From contig NZ_CP025119.1 of assembly GCF_002831685.1 (NCBI RefSeq), forward strand, positions 3,186,501 through 3,250,500: a stretch of DNA of 64,000 bases, written 5' to 3'. The DNA is from Polaribacter sp. ALD11 (GTDB taxonomy: Bacteria > Bacteroidota > Bacteroidia > Flavobacteriales > Flavobacteriaceae). The notes beneath the pieces were generated by a model that saw only the letters and a program-made list of their open reading frames with translations, was not told where the DNA came from and ran no database searches. A program made the position numbers and the translations under genes. Below are positions 10,336 to 19,323 of the stretch, piece after piece; the stretch's first letter is position 1, and the number at the start of each line of letters is the position of its first letter.

Positions 10336-11672
10336 ATTTAAAAAAGATACATAACGTTTATTTTGTCGGAATTGGTGGCATAGGAATGAGTGCAATTGCT
10401 CGTTATTTTGCTGCGAATGGAAAAAATGTGGCTGGTTATGATAAAACACCTTCTCAAATTACAAAAGATTTAGAGGGGTTAGGTGTTGAAATTCACTTTG
10501 AGGATGCTGTGAAAAATATTCCAATTTCATTTTTGAATACAGAAAAGACATTGGTTATTTATACACCGGCTGTTCCAAAAACTCATAATGAATTCAATTA
10601 TTTTGTAGATAATAAATTTACGGTTTTAAAAAGAGCAGAAATTCTAGGTAAAATTACAGAGACTACATTTTGTTTAGCAGTTGCAGGAACGCATGGTAAA
10701 ACAACTACATCTTCCATTTTAGGGCATATTATGGCAGGCGTAAAGGCAACTTCTTTTTTAGGTGGAATTGCAGAGAATTACAATTCAAATTTAATTTTAG
10801 GTGAGGATAAAATTTCTGTTGTAGAAGCAGATGAATTTGATCGATCATTTTTACAATTAAGTCCGAATATTGCCTGTGTAACTTCTATGGATGCAGATCA
10901 TTTAGATATTTATAAAAATCCGGAAGCGCTAACAGCATCTTTTATCGAGTTTTCTAATAAAGTTTCAGATACTTTAATTGTAGCAAAAGGATTGCCTTTA
11001 GAGGGGTTAACGTATTCAATTAATGAAGATTCAGATTATAAAGCTTCTAATTTAAAAATAGAAAATGGCACGTATATTTTTGATGTAAAAACACCTTCAT
11101 CAGAAATAAAAAATATTACATTCCATTTACCAGGACAGCATAATATTATGAATGCTTTGGCTGCTTTGGCAATGGCAGATGTATATGGAATTTCGTTAGA
11201 AAATATCAAACAAAGTCTAGCTGATTTTAAAGGAGTAAAACGTAGATTTGCATATAAAATAAAAACAGATAGTTTTGTTTTAATTGATGATTATGCACAT
11301 CACCCAACAGAAATAAATGCAGTAGAAAACGCTGTGAGAGAAATGTACCCTGATGAGAAAATTTTGGTCGTTTTTCAACCTCATTTGTTTTCAAGAACAA
11401 AAGATTTTATAGATGATTTTGCAGCTGCTTTAACAAAGTTTGATGAAATTATACTATTAGATATTTATCCTGCAAGAGAAATTCCAATTGCCGGTGTAGA
11501 CTCTAATTGGGTGTTGAGTAAGATTGAAAATAAGCAGAAAAAAATGTCTCAAAAAAATAATTTAGTAAAAGATATTAAAAATTCTGAAGCAAAAGTAGTG
11601 GTTATGTTGGGTGCAGGAGATATTGGAGTGATGATAAATGAGGTGACAAAAGAACTTTTAAAAGAACTATAA
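10332..11672 (+). CDS. murC: UDP-N-acetylmuramate--L-alanine ligase MurC
   Basis: A 446-residue Mur ligase that adds the first L-alanine of the stem peptide. The Rossmann-like N-terminus carries [10 protein letters not shown] (about 11-20), and the ATP loop is GTHGKTTT at 119-126. [10 protein letters not shown] and FQPHLFSRT in the C-terminal domain are MurC-specific. It starts at GTG in a GTGA overlap with the murG stop; the next ATG is inside the glycine loop and cannot be the start. Confidence 0.96.
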   Translation: MNLKKIHNVYFVGIGGIGMSAIARYFAANGKNVAGYDKTPSQITKDLEGLGVEIHFEDAVKNIPISFLNTEKTLVIYTPAVPKTHNEFNYFVDNKFTVLKRAEILGKITETTFCLAVAGTHGKTTTSSILGHIMAGVKATSFLGGIAENYNSNLILGEDKISVVEADEFDRSFLQLSPNIACVTSMDADHLDIYKNPEALTASFIEFSNKVSDTLIVAKGLPLEGLTYSINEDSDYKASNLKIENGTYIFDVKTPSSEIKNITFHLPGQHNIMNALAALAMADVYGISLENIKQSLADFKGVKRRFAYKIKTDSFVLIDDYAHHPTEINAVENAVREMYPDEKILVVFQPHLFSRTKDFIDDFAAALTKFDEIILLDIYPAREIPIAGVDSNWVLSKIENKQKKMSQKNNLVKDIKNSEAKVVVMLGAGDIGVMINEVTKELLKEL

Positions 11673-11673
11673 T

Positions 11674-12399
11674 ATGAGGCTTAAAAGAATCTTAAAATAC
11701 CTGCTATTTGTTGTTATAATTGGTTTTTTTAGCTTTTTATATAGCTTTACTTCTGTTAGAAATGAACAGAAAAAAGTAACAAAAATAGAAGTAAAATTTG
11801 AAGAAGGAAACAATAATTTCTTGACACATGCTATGGTTAACAAATTGTTAATACAAAATGATACAATAGTAACAAACCAAGCAAAATCTGTAATAGATTT
11901 ATACAAATTAGAGAATAATGTGTCTAAAAACCCTTATGTTGAAAATGCAGCCGTTTTTTTAACTATTGGAGGTGTGTTAAAATCGACCATAAAACAGCGT
12001 ACGCCTGTAGCAAGAATTATTTCTAGTAAAGATTCTTATTATATTGACAAACAGGGTGTAACGATTCCGTTGTCTAGTAACTATTCGGCAAGGGTATTGT
12101 TGGTTTCAGGTGTTGAAAATAAGGAAGATATTCAGGCAGTTTTGCCTTTAATATCAACTATTTTAGAAGATAATTTTTTACAAAAAGAAATTGTTGGAAT
12201 TGTAAAGTCTGACGTTGATGCGTATGAGTTTTCTGTAAGAAGTGGAGATTATAAGATCGATTTCGGAAAATTAAAGGATGTTGAAATAAAATTTAGTAAG
12301 TTAAAAGCGTTTTATAATACAACGTATAAAGATAAAACGATACAAGAATATAAAACAATTACTGTAAAATATCACAACCAAGTTGTGTGCACAAAATAA
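11674..12399 (+). CDS. ftsQ: Cell division protein FtsQ (DivIB-like)
   Basis: A 241-residue bitopic protein with a short basic cytoplasmic tail, one transmembrane helix at about 7-26, and an extracytoplasmic region with a POTRA-like segment (about 40-110) followed by a beta domain. FtsQ anchors the FtsQLB divisome subcomplex. Sequence identity to E. coli FtsQ is expected to be low, so the call rests on topology and its place between murC and ftsA. The ATG follows the murC stop after a single base. Confidence 0.88.
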   Translation: MRLKRILKYLLFVVIIGFFSFLYSFTSVRNEQKKVTKIEVKFEEGNNNFLTHAMVNKLLIQNDTIVTNQAKSVIDLYKLENNVSKNPYVENAAVFLTIGGVLKSTIKQRTPVARIISSKDSYYIDKQGVTIPLSSNYSARVLLVSGVENKEDIQAVLPLISTILEDNFLQKEIVGIVKSDVDAYEFSVRSGDYKIDFGKLKDVEIKFSKLKAFYNTTYKDKTIQEYKTITVKYHNQVVCTK

Positions 12400-12405
12400 A
12401 TCAAA

Positions 12406-13740
12406 ATGGAAAACAATAAAATAGCTGTTGGTTTAGATATTGGTACAACCAAAATTGTTGCCATGATTGGTCGTAAAAACGAATATGACAAAATAGAAGT
12501 TGTTGGTATTGGAAAAGCGAAAAGTTTAGGCGTAAAACGTGGTGTTGTAAGTAATATTACACAAACAATACAATCTATTCAGCAAGCTGTAGATGAAGCG
12601 GAAAGTGTTTCTGGTCTTAAAATAGAGGAAGTTGTTGTAGGTATTGCTGGTCAGCATATTAGAAGTTTACATCATTCAGATTATATTACAAGAAATGATG
12701 CCGAAGAAGTAATTAATGATACAGACATAGAAAATTTAGTAAATCAAGTTCATAAATTGGTAATGTTGCCAGGAGAAGAAATTATTCATGTGTTACCACA
12801 AGAATTTAAAGTAGATTCTCAGGCAGATATTAAAGAACCAATTGGTATGTATGGAGGTCGTCTAGAAGCGAATTTTCATGTAGTTGTTGGGCAAGTTTCA
12901 TCAATTAGAAATATTGGACGTTGTGTTAAAAGTGCTGGTTTAGACTTAAGTGATATCACTTTAGAACCCTTAGCATCTGCATCTGCAGTATTAAGTTTAG
13001 AAGAAAAAGAAGCAGGTGTTGCTTTAATCGATATCGGTGGTGGAACAACAGATTTAGCCATTTTTAAAGATGGTATTATTAGACATACAGCAGTAATTCC
13101 GTTTGGCGGAGGTGTAATTACAGACGATATTAAAGAAGGTTGTTCTATTATAGAAAAGCAGGCAGAATTATTGAAAATTAAATTTGGTTCTGCGTGGCCT
13201 GGTGAAAACAAAGAAACAGAGATTGTTTCAATTCCCGGTTTAAGAGGAAGAGAACCGAAAGAAATTACATTAAAGAATTTATCAAAGATTATACATGCAA
13301 GAGTGCAAGAAATTATTGAGCATGTGTATTTAGAAATAAAAAATTATGGACACGAGACTGCAAAAGGAAAATTAATTGCAGGAATTGTGTTAACAGGTGG
13401 AGGTGCACAATTAAAACATTTACGTCAGTTAGTAGAATATATTACGGGTATGGATGCTCGAATTGGTTTCCCTAATGAGCATTTAGCAGGAGATTCAGAC
13501 GATGCTTTATCTAGTCCTGCCTACGCAACCGCAGTTGGTTTGCTAATGGAAGGTTTGAGTAAAGATTCTAAAGAAGAAGAAATTATAGAGGAAGCAATTG
13601 AAGAAATTTTAAATCCTATTGAAGAAGAGGTCGAAGAAGTACCTCCAATACAAGAAGAAAAGCCGAAGGCCAAAAAGAAAAGGTCTTTTTTTGAAAAATT
13701 TACAGAAAGTCTAAAAGATTTTTTAGACAACGCAGAATAA
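12406..13740 (+). CDS. ftsA: Cell division protein FtsA
   Basis: A 444-residue actin-like ATPase that tethers FtsZ to the membrane. It has the phosphate-1 loop GLDIGTTKIVAMIG (about 9-22), the SHS2/1C subdomain inserted after it, the phosphate-2 loop LIDIGGGTTDLAIF and the adenosine motif GIVLTGGGAQL. An acidic linker (EEEVEEVPP) ends in a basic amphipathic segment, FFEKFTESLKDFL, the expected membrane-targeting helix. Seven bases separate it from ftsQ, and 84 from ftsZ. Confidence 0.96.
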   Translation: MENNKIAVGLDIGTTKIVAMIGRKNEYDKIEVVGIGKAKSLGVKRGVVSNITQTIQSIQQAVDEAESVSGLKIEEVVVGIAGQHIRSLHHSDYITRNDAEEVINDTDIENLVNQVHKLVMLPGEEIIHVLPQEFKVDSQADIKEPIGMYGGRLEANFHVVVGQVSSIRNIGRCVKSAGLDLSDITLEPLASASAVLSLEEKEAGVALIDIGGGTTDLAIFKDGIIRHTAVIPFGGGVITDDIKEGCSIIEKQAELLKIKFGSAWPGENKETEIVSIPGLRGREPKEITLKNLSKIIHARVQEIIEHVYLEIKNYGHETAKGKLIAGIVLTGGGAQLKHLRQLVEYITGMDARIGFPNEHLAGDSDDALSSPAYATAVGLLMEGLSKDSKEEEIIEEAIEEILNPIEEEVEEVPPIQEEKPKAKKKRSFFEKFTESLKDFLDNAE

Positions 13741-13824
13741 AAGTACATTAAATAAGTTGGTAGTTCTTAACTAGGGGTTAAGGAGTAAAGAAAAAAAAAT
13801 ATTAAAATATAATAGAACGTTATT

Positions 13825-15741
13825 ATGAGCACAGAATTTGATAACATTTCATTTGACATGCCAAAAACACAATCTAACACAATTAAAGTAATTGGTGTTG
13901 GTGGTGGTGGAAGCAATGCAGTAAATCATATGTACACGCAACAAATTAGAGGTGTAGACTTCGTAATTTGTAATACAGATGCACAAGCATTAGAAAATAG
14001 TCCAGTTCCTAATAAAATACAGTTAGGAGTAAGCCTAACATCTGGTTTGGGTGCAGGTGCAAATCCGGAAGTTGGAGCACAGGCAGCTAAAGAAAGCATG
14101 CAAGAAATTCAGCAAATGTTAAATACCCAGACAAAAATGGTATTTATAACTGCAGGAATGGGTGGAGGAACAGGAACAGGAGCAGCGCCAATTATAGCAA
14201 AAATTGCAAAAGATATGGACGTTCTTACCGTTGGTATTGTAACCATGCCTTTTGCTTTTGAAGGAAGAAGACGTGCGTCACAAGCTCAATTAGGAATCGA
14301 TCAATTACGCCAAAATGTAGATTCTTTAATTGTAATTAATAATAATAAACTTCGTGAAGTTTATGGAAACCTTGGTTTTAAAGCTGGTTTCTCTAAAGCA
14401 GATGAAGTTTTATCTACAGCTTCTCGTGGTATTGCAGAGGTAATTACGCATCACTATAAACAAAATATTGATTTACATGATGCTAAAACAGTACTTTCTA
14501 ATAGCGGAACAGCAATTATGGGGTCTGCAAAAGAAGAAGGTAAAGACAGAGCAAAAACAGCGATTGTAAAAGCGTTGGATTCTCCGTTATTGAATGACAA
14601 TAAAATTACTGGAGCCAAAAATGTATTGCTATTAATTGTTTCTGGTACTAATGAAGTTACTTTAGATGAAATAGGAGAGATTAACGACTATATTCAAGAT
14701 GAAGCTGGTTACGACGCTAATATTATTATGGGGGTTGGTGAAGATGAAGAGTTAGGAGATTCTATTGCTGTAACGATTGTTGCTACAGGTTTTGCAAAAG
14801 ATCAACAAAGTACAATTACAAATACAGAAGTTAAAAAAATTGTTCACACATTAGAAGATGAACAAAAAGCAACTTATAATTTTGAAGAAAAGACAGTTTC
14901 TAAATCTCCAACTTTCGATCAGCCAATTTCTAATGTTGTTCAACAAAAAACAGTACACACGCTAGAGGAAGATGTAGTTGTTGAGGTGGTAAAGCCTTCT
15001 CCTAGAATGGGAATGGATTTGATTCCTACTTCTCAAATTATTGCAAGTATGCCTGTTTCTTATGATGAAATTTCTTTAGATGTTGTTTCTGATGAAGATT
15101 TTATTATTACGGATGCTGCACCAGTAGTTAAAGAAATTATAGAAGAGCCAAAACAAATGCAAGCAGATTTATTGTTTGACCTTCCTTTGAATTCTCATAC
15201 AGAAGTAAAAGCAGAAGAAGATATTAAAAAAATCAATTTAAATGTGGAAAGAGCTGTAAATGTAAATGATATTGATGTTTTTGAAGCAAAAGAAGTAGTT
15301 CTTGAAAATAAAACAAATGAAAAACGCTATGTTTTAGAAGATTTTGATGCAAAACCAACTATTGGTAAAAGTTCTCACATCGTCGCAAAAGAAGCAATTG
15401 TTGAAGATGAAATTCAATTTGAATTAAAAACGGCGACACCACAGATAAAAAGTGCTATAGTAACTTCTAATGAAGAGGTTTCTCCTTTAGATTTAACAAT
15501 TTCAGAATTGCAACAAAGAGCAGAAGAGAGACGTCAAAAAATGAAAGGTTTTAATTACAAGTTCAATGACCAATTGAATAAAAATGTAGATGAAATCTCA
15601 CGTCAACCAGCTTATAAAAGACAGGGTTTAGACTTAAATGTAAATGCGCCAATAAGTAGATCTCAAACAGCTATTAGAACAGATGATGATAATATAGATT
15701 TTAAATCTAATAACTCTTTTTTACATGATAATGTAGATTAA
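13825..15741 (+). CDS. ftsZ: Cell division protein FtsZ
   Basis: A tubulin-like GTPase that forms the Z ring. The GTPase domain has [11 protein letters not shown] (from about 26), the tubulin signature GGGTGTG at 113-119, and [10 protein letters not shown] in the nucleotide pocket. The protein is 638 residues. The globular core ends near 330, leaving a tail of about 300 residues that is acidic and low in complexity, as is common in Flavobacteriaceae. The 84-bp upstream spacer has a small dyad (CTTAAC at 13766, GTTAAG at 13777), so ftsZ may have some extra control. Confidence 0.96.
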   Translation: MSTEFDNISFDMPKTQSNTIKVIGVGGGGSNAVNHMYTQQIRGVDFVICNTDAQALENSPVPNKIQLGVSLTSGLGAGANPEVGAQAAKESMQEIQQMLNTQTKMVFITAGMGGGTGTGAAPIIAKIAKDMDVLTVGIVTMPFAFEGRRRASQAQLGIDQLRQNVDSLIVINNNKLREVYGNLGFKAGFSKADEVLSTASRGIAEVITHHYKQNIDLHDAKTVLSNSGTAIMGSAKEEGKDRAKTAIVKALDSPLLNDNKITGAKNVLLLIVSGTNEVTLDEIGEINDYIQDEAGYDANIIMGVGEDEELGDSIAVTIVATGFAKDQQSTITNTEVKKIVHTLEDEQKATYNFEEKTVSKSPTFDQPISNVVQQKTVHTLEEDVVVEVVKPSPRMGMDLIPTSQIIASMPVSYDEISLDVVSDEDFIITDAAPVVKEIIEEPKQMQADLLFDLPLNSHTEVKAEEDIKKINLNVERAVNVNDIDVFEAKEVVLENKTNEKRYVLEDFDAKPTIGKSSHIVAKEAIVEDEIQFELKTATPQIKSAIVTSNEEVSPLDLTISELQQRAEERRQKMKGFNYKFNDQLNKNVDEISRQPAYKRQGLDLNVNAPISRSQTAIRTDDDNIDFKSNNSFLHDNVD

Positions 15742-15770
15742 TTTTACTAAAATTTTTTCTATAAAAAATC

Positions 15771-15807
15771 AAAAACGCATCAAAAATTAATTTGATGCGT
15801 TTTTTTT
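15771..15807 (+). terminator. Rho-independent terminator after ftsZ
   Basis: A perfect 14-bp stem (15771-15784 with 15791-15804, core ACGCATCAAA) has a 6-base loop and runs into a T tract. It lies 29 bases after the ftsZ stop and closes the dcw cluster. The A-rich left arm means it could also act on the opposite strand. Confidence 0.85.
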
Positions 15808-15969
15808 CTTTAATTTAAATCTAGACTTAATTATTAGTCATACCAAATTTATCAATTTTTACATTATTTGTAGTGAAATTTATTTCCAAGCGCAACCTAT
15901 AAAACATTTTAACTCTAATCGGTTCTTCTTTTTTGTAAAAGTAATTTCGAAATTGGTAACAGTAATTTT

Positions 15970-18168
15970 TTACTTTTTATTTACTATTGAAGGTGGCGGA
16001 GGAGCATTGCCATTGCTGGTTCTTTTCTTCCAATCTGAATATGCTTTTTTAGCTTTTAAAATTTCTTCATTTGAAGCATTTGGAGCAGGAGGTGGTGGTG
16101 GGATTAATAATTTATCTTCCTCTGTTAATTCATTTTTTAATTTATAAAAGACTTTATTATTCTTTTTTAATTTTAAATATGGGGCATGTGGAAGAATTGG
16201 TCTTGTTACTTTCTTTTTATCTTCTTTTGAAAGTTTAAAATATAAAGTTCCTAATTTAGAAAATTTACCTTTTAATTCTTCTTGTCTTTCTCTAGAACTT
16301 CTTACAAAGTGAGGTTTTTCTTGTCTATCTTCTTCATAATAATTATTTTTCCTGTTATAAACATTTAAAGGTGAGTTTACTCTTTCGTATAACTTCTTAA
16401 CATCTTCTAGCTGTAACTGAATTGGACTAATACTTTGTTTAGATGATTTACTACTATGGATAGTAGCATCTATATAATTTTTATTAACTCTTTTACTTGG
16501 AATATTGTCATTAAATTTACAAAATATTTTTCCATCAAAATATATTTTTGTAACATGATTTCCTGGAATTATATTACTTGAACTCGCCTTTCTATTGGAA
16601 ATAGAAGCCCCTTTTTCGTTGGTTTGTTTACCTTCTTTATTATAGTATTTTGTTTTATTGCCAACAGTTACAAAATAATGGTTTATTCCATTTATATCTT
16701 TAAAACCAGTATTAACTTTTTCTCCACTGTGTTTAGAATAATTTTCTTCTACTGTTTCAATCTTAGGATTTTCAATAATTTTAATTTTTTCTCCGTTAGG
16801 TAATTTTTGCCATTCAGCTTCACCCAATTTTTTGTGAATTTCCTTATAAATTTCAAAGTCTTTAACTCTTTTTGTATTCTGAGCTTTAAAATATTCTTTG
16901 GTTTCTAAACTTGCTTGGTTTTTTTGAGGGAAACGTTTGCTTCTTGCGTTTTTGTGTACAAAACTGTTAGAATATCTGGCAAAATCTGAATTCTTATATT
17001 TATTTAAAACTTCATTTTTAACAACTTTTCCATCAATCCAAACCGCATATTTAGTGTTGTCTTTTAAATCTTCGAATTGCTTTTTTGTAGGGATTTTTTT
17101 TTCAAGTTTTAAAGGTGGAGGCGGAATTAATCGCCCCTTTTCTTCAGTATTTAATTCCTGATATTTTTTAATAATATATTTACCATCTTTACCTTTTCTT
17201 TGAGTGGTTAAATTTTTATAATAATATTCTTTATATAGATTTTCTTCAGATTTATCTTTAAAAGGAACATCTTCAACAATTGTCTCAATAATTTCTTCTT
17301 TTTCCTGTGCTTCAACTCTTTCTGCAAAGAGGAAGACAAACCCTGTTAAAAGCGGAATTACCGCCAGTTTTTTTAACAAGATGATGCTGCGTGAACTTTG
17401 TGTTGTCATCATTTTTAATCGTTTTTTAGTAAGTGAATAATTCAAATTACTGGCCAAGTAATATTCGTTGTTCCAAGCAGCTTTATTCAATAATAAATAC
17501 TGGTATTGGAACGTGTTTTTATGTTGATTGATTACGTTTTCGTCTGCTAAAAATTCATGATTTAATTGAACAGCTTTCTTTAAGAATATATAAAGCGGAT
17601 TGATCCAAAAAACAGCTTGTAATAATTCAATAATTAAAACATCAAAGGTGTGTTTTTGGGTTACGTGCGTTAATTCATGTGTAAAAAGCTCTTCTTCAAT
17701 TTCTCCGTTTTCATAAGCAGCTTTATTTATAAAGATGTAGCTCCAGAACGTATGTGGTAGAATTTTGTCTGTTACCAAAATTAAGGTCGCATGGTCTTGT
17801 TTTATTTTTTCGTTTATATTGATTTTCTTAATTATTTTAAATAAATTATAACTAAATCGAAGTAAGAATAGTGCAGAAATCAAACAATAGATGCCTATTA
17901 GAATTTGATAATAATCGATGGTGCTTTCTTTAGTAATTAACACTGAATTATTAATGTAATTTGGAACTATAGTTACATCTCTTGTAGCTATTATTTCTTG
18001 CTTTATATAGGTTGTAAATGTTGTTAGCGGAGCTAAAAAAGAAAACAAAACACTTCCTAATAAGTAGAAACGGTTAAAGTTGTGCATCTTCTCTTTTTCT
18101 AAAACAAGGTGATAGAAAAATAATAATAATGCGAGGCAACTTGCAGATTTTAGAATGTAAATAATCAT
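15970..18168 (-). CDS. BlaR1-like M56 membrane metallopeptidase with proline-rich C-terminal region
   Basis: A 732-residue sensor-type protein. The N-terminal third has four hydrophobic helices (about 1-20, 35-52, 88-105, 255-285) around a cytoplasmic zinc protease core with HELTH at 164-168 and the downstream HEFLADENV ligand block, typical of M56/BlaR1. The remaining 450 residues are extracytoplasmic, polar and lack a penicillin-sensor transpeptidase motif. They instead carry short proline blocks (IPPPPL, LPHAPYL, IPPPPPAP) after [LST]xEDK-like segments. Family knowledge suggests signal-induced cleavage of the partner BlaI repressor; the inducer is unknown. Its ATG overlaps the blaI-like stop by 4 nt. 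Confidence 0.85.
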   Translation of the reverse strand: MIIYILKSASCLALLLFFYHLVLEKEKMHNFNRFYLLGSVLFSFLAPLTTFTTYIKQEIIATRDVTIVPNYINNSVLITKESTIDYYQILIGIYCLISALFLLRFSYNLFKIIKKININEKIKQDHATLILVTDKILPHTFWSYIFINKAAYENGEIEEELFTHELTHVTQKHTFDVLIIELLQAVFWINPLYIFLKKAVQLNHEFLADENVINQHKNTFQYQYLLLNKAAWNNEYYLASNLNYSLTKKRLKMMTTQSSRSIILLKKLAVIPLLTGFVFLFAERVEAQEKEEIIETIVEDVPFKDKSEENLYKEYYYKNLTTQRKGKDGKYIIKKYQELNTEEKGRLIPPPPLKLEKKIPTKKQFEDLKDNTKYAVWIDGKVVKNEVLNKYKNSDFARYSNSFVHKNARSKRFPQKNQASLETKEYFKAQNTKRVKDFEIYKEIHKKLGEAEWQKLPNGEKIKIIENPKIETVEENYSKHSGEKVNTGFKDINGINHYFVTVGNKTKYYNKEGKQTNEKGASISNRKASSSNIIPGNHVTKIYFDGKIFCKFNDNIPSKRVNKNYIDATIHSSKSSKQSISPIQLQLEDVKKLYERVNSPLNVYNRKNNYYEEDRQEKPHFVRSSRERQEELKGKFSKLGTLYFKLSKEDKKKVTRPILPHAPYLKLKKNNKVFYKLKNELTEEDKLLIPPPPPAPNASNEEILKAKKAYSDWKKRTSNGNAPPPPSIVNKK

Positions 18169-18536
18169 TTCTGTTGCTTTTTAATTTGATTGTCAATTAT
18201 CTTCTTTAAGTCTTCTAATTCTTCTGTAGAAAGGTTTGTTTCTTTGGTAAAGAAAGACGCAAACTGACTCGCAGAATCGTTGAAAAAGTTTTTAATCAAC
18301 CCGTTTACATGATTAGAAAAATAATCTGTCTTTTTAATCAACGGATAATATTCTCTCGATTTTCCAAATAATTTATAGTTGATAAAACCTTTGTCGTTTA
18401 TTCGTTTTAATAAAGTAGCTACGGTTGTTGTTGCAGGTTTTGGTTCTGGGAAATCTTCTAATAAATCCTTTAAAAATGCCTTTTTACGTTTCCATAAATA
18501 TTGCATTAATTGTTCTTCAGTTTTAGATAATTGCAT
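18165..18536 (-). CDS. BlaI/MecI-family transcriptional repressor
   Basis: A 123-residue winged-helix repressor beginning MQLSKTEEQLMQYLW, with the helix-turn-helix around PATTTVATLLKRINDKGFI, followed by a dimerisation tail. The frame stays open upstream to 18602, but that extension runs through the operator and promoter, so ATG 18536 is the sensible start. BlaI proteins repress their own operon until cleaved after activation of a BlaR1-type protease, which here is the next gene (ATGA overlap). No beta-lactamase or PBP lies nearby, so the regulon is unknown. Confidence 0.88.
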   Translation of the reverse strand: MQLSKTEEQLMQYLWKRKKAFLKDLLEDFPEPKPATTTVATLLKRINDKGFINYKLFGKSREYYPLIKKTDYFSNHVNGLIKNFFNDSASQFASFFTKETNLSTEELEDLKKIIDNQIKKQQK

Positions 18537-18558
18537 AATTAAGCTATTTATTACTCTA

Positions 18559-18589
18559 CAAACATAGAAGAAAAAAATGTATTCTACAA
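18559..18589 (-). promoter_or_regulatory. Candidate promoter of the BlaI/BlaR1-like operon
   Basis: On the minus strand TTG (18589-18587) precedes TATGTTTG (18566-18559) by 20 bases, fitting TTG-N17-23-TAnnTTTG. It would start transcription about 15-20 bases before the repressor ATG. The -33 element falls within the operator dyad. Confidence 0.5.
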
Positions 18590-18600
18590 ATGTAGAGTAC
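18579..18600. promoter_or_regulatory. BlaI-type operator dyad
   Basis: A 22-bp near-perfect palindrome: arms GTATTCTACA and TGTAGAGTAC match at nine of ten positions around an AA centre. The TACA/TGTA half-sites are those of BlaI/MecI operators. The minus-strand -7 box TACATTTG (18594-18587) lies inside the dyad, and a second half-site-like copy (TCTACA) lies at 18555-18560. Repressor binding would block transcription of the BlaI/BlaR1-like pair. Confidence 0.75.
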
Positions 18601-18621
18601 ATGTTTAATTTATGATTTTGT

Positions 18622-18629
18622 TATATTTG
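18622..18629 (+). promoter_or_regulatory. -7 box for the cyclophilin lipoprotein gene
   Basis: TATATTTG matches TAnnTTTG and lies 32 bases before the ATG at 18662. The BlaI-type operator ends 21 bases upstream, so the repressor could also affect this divergent promoter. Confidence 0.5.
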
Positions 18630-18661
18630 CTGCTATTAAAGAGAAAAACCAACGAAAATAA

Positions 18662-19291
18662 ATGAAAAATAAAATAGTATTATTAGCAATTGTTGTTCTT
18701 TTATCTGCTTGCGCAACTAAAAAATTCAAAAAAAAATGGTTAGAAAAGGAAGCACCAATTAGTTTTAAAGCAAGATTTGAAACGACTCAGGGTAATTTTG
18801 ATATTGAAGCAAAAAGAGAATGGTCTCCAAAAGGGGTTGATAGATTGTATCAATTAATTAAATATGAGTATTATAATGATGTAGCTATTTATAGAGTAGT
18901 GCCAAATTTTGTTGCGCAATTTGGAATACACAACGATTCCTTAATAAACAAAAGTTGGTCTAACAAAGGTATCGAAGATGAGCCAGTTGTAATGAAAAAC
19001 GATTCGATGACCATTTCATTTGCAAGAGGTGGCGTAAAAACAAGAACGAATCAGATTTTTATCAATTTAAAGGATAATGATCGTTTAAATACCTTAGCGT
19101 ATTCTGGTGTTACAGGTTTTCCTGTGGTAGCAAAAGTGATTTCTGGTCAAGAAAATGTGCTGAAATTCTATGATGGATATGGCGATAAATTAGGAAGGCA
19201 ACAAGGGGAAATTAACAAACGTGGAAATACTTTTTTAAGAAAAGAATATCCGAAAGTAGATTACATTATAAAAGCATATTTTATTAAATAA
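18662..19291 (+). CDS. Lipoprotein cyclophilin-type peptidyl-prolyl isomerase
   Basis: A 209-residue protein with a lipoprotein signal peptide (LLSAC lipobox, Cys near residue 17), then a cyclophilin domain: FETTQGNFDIEAKRE at the first strand, YYNDVAIYRVVPNFVAQFG, and SFARGGVKTRTNQIFINL. It would assist proline isomerisation in the periplasm, anchored to a membrane. Some residues of the classical FxxxQGGD active-site segment are changed (VAQFGIHND), so catalytic strength is uncertain. It is divergent from the BlaI-like gene. Confidence 0.85.
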   Translation: MKNKIVLLAIVVLLSACATKKFKKKWLEKEAPISFKARFETTQGNFDIEAKREWSPKGVDRLYQLIKYEYYNDVAIYRVVPNFVAQFGIHNDSLINKSWSNKGIEDEPVVMKNDSMTISFARGGVKTRTNQIFINLKDNDRLNTLAYSGVTGFPVVAKVISGQENVLKFYDGYGDKLGRQQGEINKRGNTFLRKEYPKVDYIIKAYFIK

Positions 19292-19320
19292 AAAAAAGCC
19301 GCTAGAAGCGGCCTTTTTTT
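19291..19320. terminator. Bidirectional terminator between convergent genes
   Basis: A GCCGCT/AGCGGC stem (19298-19303 with 19307-19312) is flanked by an A tract on the left and a T tract on the right. It can therefore serve both the cyclophilin gene and the convergent M1 peptidase gene that ends at 19324. Confidence 0.85.
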
Positions 19321-19323
19321 GTC

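Noticed and set aside
15953..16147. Plus-strand ORF opposite the end of the BlaR1-like gene
   Set aside because: It is the mirror of the proline-rich codons (poly-Gly on the other strand) and has no independent support.
18537..18602. Longer start for the BlaI-like repressor
   Set aside because: The extra 22 codons run through the operator and -7 box and have no family similarity.
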